Below are positions 54,377 to 62,106 of a stretch of 64,000 bases of DNA, piece after piece. The stretch is taken from assembly GCA_036873755.1 (NCBI GenBank), contig JAVTVY010016016.1, positions 1 through 64,000 on the forward strand, in the 5' to 3' direction. The notes under the pieces were generated by a model, which was not told where the DNA came from, did not search any database, and saw only the letters and a list, made by a program, of their open reading frames with translations. The position numbers were made by a program, and so were the translations under genes. The first letter of the stretch is position 1. The number at the start of each line of letters is the position of its first letter. Source of the DNA: Hanleya hanleyi. Lineage: Eukaryota > Mollusca > Polyplacophora > Lepidopleurida > Hanleyidae.

Positions 54377-55164
54377 ATGTTTTACCTCACCCTACCCAGT
54401 AACAGTTCGCTGGATGTGTTTTCTGACAACACCGTGGCCAAGTACGTGACCCAGTTACCGCAACCGTTGCATTTACCTGGACGATGGGAATGTGGCCTCG
54501 TGGATATCCAATACCCTTACTCGTGGTACAACGTGCGAGCCAATGAAGTGTGGTACGAGGTGACCTACGAAGGCAAAAACACCCGACTCACCCTCCCCGA
54601 AGGCCAATACGATACCCCCAAGGAGTTCATGGGTGGGCTGTCAAGACTGTTGCATTATAAGGCTCTACGGGAGGTCACGAATAGTTCAAAACCCATCAAA
54701 TCCTTCCCTTCAAGAATCACGTGGACTTCGATTACAACGCACACAACGACAAGGCACAGCTTATCGTCACCGCCAAGGCGAGTGTCGTACTGAGTCCTAT
54801 CCTACAGCAAATGCTGGGTTTCGATCTAAAGACGTTCGCTGATCCCACCGCCCACCAAGGCGAGATGCCGATGGATATGAAGTCGAGTATGTACGGACTC
54901 TACGTCTACTCGGACGTAGTCGACAACCACATCGTGGGCGATATCAACACACCTCTGTTACGGGTGGTCCCCATTAAAAAGACGTATGGAGATCAAGTCA
55001 CCCACAGTTTCACCCACATGCTCTACCTGCCCGTACGACAAACCGACATCAACACGATCACGGTGGATATAAGAGATGACACGGGACGACCGGTGGCATT
55101 CGAACGCGGGAAAGTGGTGCTGACACTTCATTTTCGACAAGCACGTGCTCCCCACTTTGCATAA
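54377..55164 (+). pseudogene. Minor capsid (penton-like, single jelly roll), frame break in the middle
   Basis: The N-terminal half (MFYLTLPSNSS...GRWECGLVDIQYPYSWYNV...FMGGLSRLL) and C-terminal half (HVDFDYNAHNDKAQL...LLRVVPIKKTYGDQVTHSF...ALTLHF-like end) are in different frames, with the shift near 54700-54710. The pattern is that of the Polinton minor capsid protein, which forms the pentameric vertices of icosahedral particles. It has its own strong initiator. The ATG of the next gene overlaps the stop codon (TAATGA). With the break, vertices could not be made from this copy. Confidence 0.85.
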
Positions 55165-55568
55165 TGAAAGTACCTTACGAGTGCGATGCACTCAGCTATA
55201 TGGACTATTATGCCCAACAGGCCGGGGGTGGCTTTCCGGTCTTTAGCGGTGCACGCATGCAACGAGGACATGGGCTAGGGAGCATACTCGGCAGCATCGT
55301 CAAAACGTTCCTGCCCTTGGTGACGCGTGGGGTGAAAGCAATGGGCAAACAAGCGGTACGCAGTGGACTGCAAGTGGCCGGTGATGTCTTGGGGGGTACG
55401 GCACCCAAAGAAGCCTTGAAACGGCGGGCCAAAGAAGCGGGAGGCGTCTTGGTGGCCAAAGCACAACGCACCGTAGGGAATAAAAGAGCTGCCCCACCGA
55501 GACCACGCACCAGTCGACGACGGACCCAGCGACGACGCACATCGAAGACCCAGGATATCTTTTCTTAA
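55164..55568 (+). CDS. pVI/pX-like basic virion protein, 134 aa
   Basis: Small, very basic protein. An N-terminal segment ends in QQAGGGF, a Gly-Gly site of the type processed by adenain-like proteases. Then comes an amphipathic helix region (GLGSILGSIVKTFLPLVTRGVKAMGKQAV...VAGDVLGGTAPKEALKRRAKEAGG) and an Arg-rich tail (RPRTSRRRTQRRRTSK). The layout resembles adenovirus membrane-lytic or core proteins and occurs beside capsid genes in Polintons. DNA condensation inside particles or membrane disruption are both possible. The frame is intact and lies 3 bp ahead of the major capsid ATG, so it is probably cotranscribed with it. Confidence 0.75.
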   Translation: MKVPYECDALSYMDYYAQQAGGGFPVFSGARMQRGHGLGSILGSIVKTFLPLVTRGVKAMGKQAVRSGLQVAGDVLGGTAPKEALKRRAKEAGGVLVAKAQRTVGNKRAAPPRPRTSRRRTQRRRTSKTQDIFS

Positions 55569-55571
55569 AAC

Positions 55572-56882
55572 ATGTCCTTGATCCACGCCGAGTCCTGGCC
55601 CTCCCCCAACAGTGAATTTAATTTGTGGACCGTGCCGCCCACACAGACCAGTGCGGAACAAGGATTATGGGTGGAACATCTCCCGCTCTCCAGCATCAAC
55701 GAAACAGGGCCCATCGAGTTCACCATCAGTAATGCGGATACGGCCTATGTGGATTTAGCCCATACATACTTGTATGTGAAAGCCAAGGTGGTCAATGGGG
55801 CTGGCACCAGAATCATCCAAGCTGCAACGGTGGGCCCGACGAATCTCTGGCTGCACTCGATGTTTCAACAGGTGGATATTTTTCTCAGCGACAAACTCAT
55901 CAGTGACTCGACCAACACGTACCCCTATCGAGCCTACATCGAGACACTGTTGTCATATGGCCGAGAGGCTAAAAAGTCTCAGCTGACAGCCGCTTTGTTC
56001 TACCAGGACACACCCGAGCACATGGACACGGTAGACAATGTGGGATATAACAAACGGAAGGCTTTCACTGCGAACAGTGCCTCGGTGGATCTCATGCGTC
56101 GACTGCACGCAGACCTGTTCATGCAAGACCGGTACCTCTTGAACAAGATCCCCATCAAAATCCGACTGATGCGGGCGCCTCCGACCTTCGCCTTGATGGC
56201 CACTGACGTAGAGGGGCATGCAGCTGACTATAAGATTGTCATCCAAGACGCAGTCCTGTATGTCCGAAAAGTGAAACCGAATCCAGCTGTTCAATTGGGA
56301 CACATGAAAACCTTGGAAACAAAACCAGCCCAGTGCCCTATCCGACGTGTACAAACCAAAGTGTTCTCTGTGCCTGCTGGAAATATGGGCGCCAACAAAG
56401 AAAACCTCTTCCTGGGGGAACTACCCAAGCGATTGATCATGGCCTGTGTGGAAAATACCAGTTTCAGCGGAGCCTGCCCAGAGAATCCGTTTGACTTTAA
56501 ACATTTCGGCATCAATTTTGTGGCCCTGCATGTGGATGGACAACAGGTCCCAGCCACGGCCTTAACACCGAACTTTGGGCGCAGGAATTTCATTCGAGCC
56601 TATCAGAGCCTGTTTACAGCCACCGGTCAAATCAACCAGGACGAAGGGAATTTCATCAGTCGGGAGCACTACGCGAACGGATACACGTTGTTCTGTTTCG
56701 ATCTGACCCCCCCCTTAGAGAACGACCATCAGCTGGCCCTGGCCAAGCAAGGCAATTTACGGTTGGAAATCCACTTTGCACGAGCCCTCCGGAGCACCGT
56801 CAATGTGATCTGCTACGCCGAGTTTGACAACATCATTCAAGTGGACAAGGCGCGCAACGTCCTGTGTGACTTCTCCACCTAA
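55572..56882 (+). CDS. Major capsid protein, double jelly roll, 436 aa
   Basis: Open along its whole length. The N-terminal pattern (FNLWTVPPTQTS...GPIEFTISN...YVDLAHTYLYVKAKV...NLWLHSMFQQVDIFLSDKLIS...YPYRAYIETLLSYG) is characteristic of the Polinton/adintovirus major capsid protein, which assembles into trimeric hexons. The C-terminal half contains the second barrel (GQINQDEGNFISREHYANGYTLFCFDL near residues 355-380). The length fits the smaller members of the family. The intact state of this gene contrasts with the broken ATPase and minor capsid. The next ATG begins one base after the stop codon. Confidence 0.9.
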   Translation: MSLIHAESWPSPNSEFNLWTVPPTQTSAEQGLWVEHLPLSSINETGPIEFTISNADTAYVDLAHTYLYVKAKVVNGAGTRIIQAATVGPTNLWLHSMFQQVDIFLSDKLISDSTNTYPYRAYIETLLSYGREAKKSQLTAALFYQDTPEHMDTVDNVGYNKRKAFTANSASVDLMRRLHADLFMQDRYLLNKIPIKIRLMRAPPTFALMATDVEGHAADYKIVIQDAVLYVRKVKPNPAVQLGHMKTLETKPAQCPIRRVQTKVFSVPAGNMGANKENLFLGELPKRLIMACVENTSFSGACPENPFDFKHFGINFVALHVDGQQVPATALTPNFGRRNFIRAYQSLFTATGQINQDEGNFISREHYANGYTLFCFDLTPPLENDHQLALAKQGNLRLEIHFARALRSTVNVICYAEFDNIIQVDKARNVLCDFST

Positions 56883-56883
56883 C

Positions 56884-57357
56884 ATGGATACAGACCAGAT
56901 AACCACCGTGCTGGAGAATGACCCAGAGACACGTATGGTCTTTCAAGGGGTGTTCGCCCGAGATGTGTTCCCATTAGACCGTATGTATCCTGCTGCTTAC
57001 GTTCTCAACACGGACCCGATGGATCGGCCCGGTGAACATTGGGTGGCCGTGTACTTGACAGAACAGCAGGGCGAATACTTTGACCCGTACGGCCTGCCAC
57101 CCCTCCATCCCGATTTAACAGACTTCATGGATCAAGGCACAGAGACGTGGTGTTGGAACAGTCAAACGTTGCAAGGCCTGACCAGTAGCGTGTGCGGACA
57201 ATATTGCTTGTTTTACCTGTACCATCGATGCCGGGGTAGACCCTTATCTACCATCGTACAGATGTTTGACGAGTACCCCAAGGCCGAGGACCGCGATGTA
57301 CTCGTATATGACTGGGCCGACCATCATTTCAATGTACAAGCCCCGTTCTGGGCTTAA
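56884..57357 (+). CDS. Adenain-type cysteine protease, 157 aa
   Basis: Ulp1/adenain-family maturation protease. Catalytic residues are all visible: His52 (GEHWVAVY), Asp67 (YFDPYG), the oxyanion Gln97 and Cys104 (SVCGQYCLFYL), with the Gln-to-Cys spacing of 7 seen in adenain. It probably cleaves the Gly-Gly-containing virion proteins encoded just upstream. The frame is intact. Its 3' end (CAATGTACAAGCCCC...GTTCTGGGCTTAAG) is repeated several times in the 3' UTR. Confidence 0.88.
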   Translation: MDTDQITTVLENDPETRMVFQGVFARDVFPLDRMYPAAYVLNTDPMDRPGEHWVAVYLTEQQGEYFDPYGLPPLHPDLTDFMDQGTETWCWNSQTLQGLTSSVCGQYCLFYLYHRCRGRPLSTIVQMFDEYPKAEDRDVLVYDWADHHFNVQAPFWA

Positions 57358-57465
57358 GTTCTTTCAATGTACACAAACCCGCTGTTCTGGGCTTAAGTTT
57401 ACAAGCCCCCTGTTCTGGGCTTCAGTTCTTTCAATGTACAAGCCCCCCTGTTCTGGGCTTCAGTT
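57328..57465 (+). repeat. Tandem copies of the protease gene's 3' end
   Basis: Four ~35-bp units built on TTTCAATGTACAAGCCCC and TGTTCTGGGCTTAAGTT. The first contains the real stop codon; the others are out in the UTR and differ at a few bases. It looks like slippage duplication of the gene end. Confidence 0.85.
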
Positions 57466-57501
57466 TTCACGTGGTTGTTCTCACGTTGTTGTTGTTCACT
57501 G

Positions 57502-57507
57502 AATAAA
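57502..57507 (+). terminator. Polyadenylation signal of the plus-strand array
   Basis: AATAAA about 145 bp after the protease stop, the last signal of the capsid-protease block. Confidence 0.6.
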
Positions 57508-57545
57508 AAAAATGAGATCTCACCAAAAAACCCTGTCTTGTGTGT

Positions 57546-57551
57546 TTTATT
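57546..57551 (-). terminator. Polyadenylation signal on the minus strand
   Basis: TTTATT on the plus strand reads AATAAA on the minus strand, 45 bp downstream of the minus-strand open frame. Together with the plus-strand signal it makes a convergent pair. Confidence 0.5.
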
Positions 57552-57595
57552 CATAATGCATAAATGCCCAATGTGGAGATTCAGTCAAACTGAAA

Positions 57596-57898
57596 TCAGT
57601 GGTGTAGGATGGGACCAAAATGTAACCCATCAATGTTAGAATGCAAGCGCACTATAGTAAAATAGAGAGCCAATAAAATCAGCCCACAGACCAAGTACGT
57701 GTTTTGGTCTGGGTTTGGAGCGGGCATTTCATTGAGGTGCGTGTAAAGGAAGACGGTGAGTGAAGACTCGTCCAACACGTATAGATTAAGTTTATTACTA
57801 TAAGTTCTATGTATTTTTAAATATGGAAAAACCCGGATGTAAGATGAGAGCCCGGATGTAAAACCACAGTACCCAGATGGAAGACGGGAAAAACCCAC
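57596..57898 (-). CDS. Possible minus-strand small membrane protein
   Basis: A 100-codon frame opposite to all other genes of the element. The part from LNLYVLDESSLTVFLYTHLNE through MPAPNPDQN to the hydrophobic segment TYLVCGLILLALYFTIV looks protein-like, with one membrane span and a short C-terminal tail. Support from context: a minus-strand AATAAA downstream and three CCAAT boxes upstream. The true start is uncertain; the first ~30 codons run through repeated CCCGGATG sequence and may be non-coding. No family recognised. Confidence 0.4.
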   Translation of the reverse strand: MGFSRLPSGYCGFTSGLSSYIRVFPYLKIHRTYSNKLNLYVLDESSLTVFLYTHLNEMPAPNPDQNTYLVCGLILLALYFTIVRLHSNIDGLHFGPILHH

Positions 57899-57971
57899 TG
57901 GGAAACCCGGATGTTGAGAAGAACCCGGATGTAGGCGCGGACGTAGGCGAAAGCATCCCAGTACCCGGATG
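57832..57971. repeat. CCCGGATG repeats
   Basis: Five exact copies (starting 57832, 57851, 57906, 57924, 57964) and one variant (near 57873), all in one orientation, within 140 bp. They are possibly binding sites belonging to the minus-strand promoter. Confidence 0.7.
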
Positions 57972-58001
57972 GAGGCGTAGACGTGTACCTAGTACCCGTC
58001 C

Positions 58002-58054
58002 ATTGGTTCTTTTATCGATCGCTCATTGGCTCTTTTTTCTCGACCGCTGATTGG
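58002..58054 (-). promoter_or_regulatory. Three CCAAT boxes, minus strand
   Basis: ATTGG occurs at 58002, 58025 and 58050 on the plus strand, so CCAAT on the minus strand, at a regular 23-25-bp spacing. A GATAAAAG string lies at 58009-58016 on the minus strand. The arrangement resembles an NF-Y-dependent promoter reading leftward. Confidence 0.5.
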
Positions 58055-58304
58055 TCCAAATGGAACTGCCCATCCTTCCCCGGTTAATTTACAATCCCCT
58101 TTTGGGGTTCAAGCTCTGACTATCGATGCCGCAACATTGTCCCCTCCGAACCTTGCCGAAAGGGAGATCTTGGACCGTTTGATCTGGATGTGACCTTTGA
58201 CCTTTTGACCCGACATGCATCCGCGCACTTCCGCAGAACCCGCGCATGACACGGAGAGACACAGACAAGTCTAGACATGTCCAAAGGTCACGCCCCATTC
58301 ACCC
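58055..58304. other. Inner flank of the right terminal repeat
   Basis: Contains a segment nearly identical to 48610-48690 in direct orientation (CAAGTCT(A/G)GACATGTCCAAAGG). Closer to the centre it has a match to the left side around 48480-48505 in inverted orientation. A TGACCTTTGACCT site lies near 58190. Confidence 0.6.
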
Positions 58305-60035
58305 AAACCGGAAGTGACGTCACACACTTGCGCAGACCCACCAAACCACGGGAATGTTAGTCCAGGTGGATGCTCCCCCACATAGGATTCACATGGATAC
58401 CTCACTCGACACAATAGGCCCATGAGGGGCCCACATAGACCCCAACACGTCTATTTCCATACCCTTTGGCTACCGCGCATGCGCAGAATGACCATATTTC
58501 TACCCCACATCCACGCCATCAGATGCTCCATTACATAGGCTTCACATGGATACCTCGCACGACCCATTCGAACCGTGAATAGCCCATCTCTAACCCAAAC
58601 ACACCCACACACACACCCCCAAAAATGCCTGCTTTCTACACTACGGCCAGTCTGCGCATGCGCAGACTATTGACAACGTACGAACCATTAGTGTAGTCAA
58701 GTGCTCCTGCTTGACAGCTTCACATTGATACCTCACTCGACTCCATCGGACCATTAGTGGCCCACATAGATCCCAACACGTCCACCCCGTATGGACCCAT
58801 ACACCCATAGCCATGCAGTTTAGGCCTATGGGCCTACCCAGGCCTCGGTGACATTTTTCAAAAATTTCACCGTTTCGTGCCGGGACACTTCCTATCATGT
58901 TTGTCTTGACGAGACTAAGAAAACAAATCCAAACAACCATACCGCAAATGTCTAGAAGTAGGTTTCCCAGTGGGGCAAACATTGGTCCTATACCCCTAGT
59001 ATGGGACTATATGGGTCTCCCTGAACTTTTTTCAAAAATGTCAACGATTCGCTCCGCGACACTTCCTATCATGTTTGTCTTGACGAGACTAAGAAAACGA
59101 GACCCCACAACCTATACCGCAAATGTCGAGAAGTAGGTTTCCCAGGATGGTCCTATACACCCCATACTCCCTATAGGCATTTTCCCGTAATTTAGGATAA
59201 AGTCCGTGTTCCGTATTTTTTCAGGAAAATTTTTACATACACCCACCCTGGAACTAGGGGGAGATAACTCTATTGATAGGCAAGCCCCGTTAAGCCCGGC
59301 GACCAATATACCCCCCATATCCCATATAGGCATTTTCCCGGATTTTTCGATAAAGTCCGTGTTCCGTTTTTTTTTTCAGGAAAAATTGTACATGCACCCA
59401 CCCATGACTGGATGCCCCTTCACATAGGCTTTACTTTGATACCTCATACAACTCCATCGGCCCATTAGGGGCTCCCCTAGCTCCCAAAACGTCTGTTTTC
59501 ATACCCTTTGGCCACTGTGCATGCGCAGAATGCCGATATTTCAACCCCACACCCAGCCCATCAGATGCCCCTTCACGAATGCTTCACATTGATACCTCAT
59601 ATGACCCCATTGGACCATTAGTGGCTCCCCTAGCTCCAAAACGTCTATTTCCATACCCTTTGGCCACCGCGCATGCGCAGAATGCCGATATTTCAACCCC
59701 ACACCCAGCCCATTTAGATGCCCCTTCACGAATGCTTCACTTTGATACCTCACTCGACCCAATCGGACCATGCAGCGTATTTGAAGTCTAGGGACTACTT
59801 TTTCTCCGCGGAAGCTTTTTCCCGCGACCGCATCACCACCAGACCGCATCACCGCGGATGAATACATGACCTTTGACCTGGGTCACGTGATATGCAAATT
59901 TCTGAGGTCAAAGGTCAATGAGCGTCGATTTCACGGGACACTACTTGCATAACAACCTTGCACCCCTTCCGACTAAAAGAGGTTTGGCCCGAGGTCAAAG
60001 GTCAAGTTGCGTCAATTTAACGGCTCCCTACTACT
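58305..60035. repeat. Polinton right terminal inverted repeat
   Basis: Reverse complement of 46453-48361 with scattered substitutions and fewer internal units. It contains the mirrored ETS/CRE composite (58308-58322), NRF-1-like palindromes and the DR1/octamer cluster. It ends ...GGCTCCCTACTACT. Confidence 0.9.
59867..60004. promoter_or_regulatory. DR1 and octamer cluster near the right terminus
   Basis: DR1 sites lie at 59867-59879, 59905-59917 and 59992-60004, with octamer ATGCAAAT at 59892-59899. Preserved in both terminal repeats. Confidence 0.5.
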
Positions 60036-60440
60036 TACATGTATGTAAGATAATAAGGTCACCGTTCATACATGTATGTGAGATAACAGGTTCACCGTCC
60101 ATACATGTATATGAGATAACAGGATCATCGTCCATACATGTTCGTGAGATAACAGGTTCATCGTCCATACATGTATATGAGATAACAGGATCATCGTTCA
60201 TACATGTATGTGAGATAACAGGTTCATCGTCCATACATGTATATGAGATAACAGGTTCATCGTTCATACATGTTCGTGAGATAACAGGTTCATCGTCCAT
60301 ACATGTATATGAGATAACAGGATCATCGTCCATACATGTATATGAGATAACAGGATCATCGTTCATACATGTATGTGAGATAACAGGTTCACCGTCCATA
60401 CATGTCTGTGAGATAACAGCGTCACCGTCCATATAATACA
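60036..60440. repeat. 33-bp minisatellite, right part, ~12 copies
   Basis: Regular copies of the same unit as on the left of the Polinton, same orientation; the first six bases are the right target-site duplication. Because 33 is a multiple of three, both strands show long accidental frames (EITGSSSIHV repeats on the plus strand). Confidence 0.92.
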
Positions 60441-61855
60441 TGTGTGACCTTACTCTACATGTAAATCCCATTTCCCTATTTCGGTGGGATACTCCTCTTT
60501 CTTATCATCAGGATCTAATAGTTGAGAAGTTAACGTTCGTTTGTTCTTTACCCCCGGTCTACAAATACCCACCAGACCGCTATAGGCGTCGAGTTATGCG
60601 AAGTTATTAAAGAGCATTACACGTGGTAGCATCAATGGCATAAACCAGGGTAACACGAGAGAAATGTATGATCCTCGATGGACAATCTCCGAGTGTATTA
60701 CCTTATGAGCTGGCAGAATCTTTTGGTCACTAAAAATATCCTATGCAAAAATAGGACATCCACCGCCCGTTGTATCATCATGTTGTAGGTGTACGTGTGC
60801 GAGATAAAAGGGTCTCGTTTTATATGGTCCGTATTCACACGTTCAGGTAAATCCTATATCCTCTACTGATACGCTGGCTCGCGGGGATGTATATGGCCAT
60901 GCTACATGTGAGTTCCATTCCATTCTTCGTTAAGATACTCGCTTTCTTATCACAGGAATGTAATAGTTCAGAAGTTAACACTCATTCGATTTACATCCTG
61001 GCCACAAATGCCTCCGCTCAGTCCTATTTTGTGAATTATTAGCCTTGTACACGAGGAAGTTTCCATCACAGCAACATTATATGATTACGTTAACCACACT
61101 CAATAAAATACGATAGTTCTATGATAAGGATAATATATTCTACATAACTACATTAACCCCGAAGTATCGTTTTGGTTGTGTAGGGCATGCTTACTGAATG
61201 ACATGTAACGACGACCATTAAATTCGACAAACTCAAAGTATTGAATCTATCTCTACTGAAATCACAATCGCCATAAATCGTTTAATTTGAAACATCTTGT
61301 TGTTACAGTGTACTGTACAATTGTTTTCGGCGATAACACATTGTTATTTCAGAGTACCGGTATCTATTTGTGTTACTGTATTAACACTGCACTCTTAAGG
61401 GTGAGCAAAAAAATGTCCACCTGTGGTTTTATTTATTCACTCACATGAAGTTATAATTTATTGCGGATATGAATATGACACATGGAAGAGTACTTCATCT
61501 GTCCACCACTCTATTCATCCATGGTATGTTTTATTCATGGAAGAAAATATACATATATTGTGTTTATATCAATGGCGCTCATGAAAGTAAAGTGCATTAT
61601 CTCCATAACGCAGAAATGAGTGAACACAGCAGTTGACCAAAAAACAGGACTGCGACTCTTCCCTGTTTATCTATTTTCAGATACTGTTGCACATTTTTCC
61701 AATACCAAGTAACAATTCTTGGAGAGAAAGTTTTAAAGTGCAACAGAGATATCTGTAAACAGCTAAACATGTGATGTGTCTCATTCCTGTCTCCGTTTTC
61801 ATGCACTTCCACGTTATGTAGAGAATGCCCTTTCTATCCATGAGCGTCATTGGTA
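60441..61855. other. No gene; two diverged copies of a ~135-bp segment
   Basis: A segment with GATACTC...CTTTCTTATCA...AATAGTT(G/C)AGAAGTTAAC occurs near 60490-60600 and again near 60930-61025. Otherwise AT-rich, with no coding support. Confidence 0.5.
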
Positions 61856-62029
61856 TTTAAGGATTGACTTTCGCATTTTGCAGGTTCATCGGGGTATAAA
61901 CTGTCAAATGATGTGGTTCAAACTGTGTAAACTTGTGCGCTTGCGAACACAGTTTACACGTAGTTTGAACCACATCATTTGACAGTTTATACCCCGATGA
62001 ACCTGCAAAATGCGAAAGTCAGTCCTTAT
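61856..62029. mobile_element. Near-perfect hairpin, ~78-bp arms (foldback MITE)
   Basis: Arms share GACTTTCGCATTTTGCAGG, TTCATCGGGGTATAAACTG and TCAAATGATGTGGTTCAAAC in inverted order around a ~17-base loop. The two arms are almost identical, implying a recent origin. It stands just before the LINE below. Confidence 0.8.
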
Positions 62030-62106
62030 AATTCTTCACTCGCATTTATCAGTTGATGTATGCATACTTTTTATTGTAAGGAAGACGTTTACAGATATCT
62101 CTGGAG

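Larger units (their letters stand above)
46453..60035 (+). mobile_element. Polinton/Maverick element, 13.6 kb, no polymerase B seen
   Basis: Bounded by AGTAGTAGGGAGCC and its reverse complement, with long terminal inverted repeats and the 6-bp duplication. Between the repeats lies a compact plus-strand gene array and one possible minus-strand gene. Present are integrase, packaging ATPase, minor and major capsid, pVI-like protein and adenain-like protease, the shared core of Polintons and adintoviruses. No frame resembles protein-primed DNA polymerase B, normally over 1,000 residues. Typical family length is 15-20 kb, so this element is short by about the size of that gene. Five genes contain frame breaks. 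It is either a decayed endogenous copy or a mixture of decay and assembly indels. Confidence 0.92.

Noticed and set aside
46453..60035. Exogenous virus contamination of the assembly
   Set aside because: The element is integrated in a split minisatellite with a perfect 6-bp duplication and has frame breaks, so it is endogenous.
60046..60440. CRISPR array
   Set aside because: Units are contiguous with no unique spacers and the context is a eukaryotic minisatellite.
59918..60471. Long open frames on both strands across the right minisatellite
   Set aside because: A stop-free 33-bp period makes open frames in several phases; nothing protein-like remains outside the repeat.
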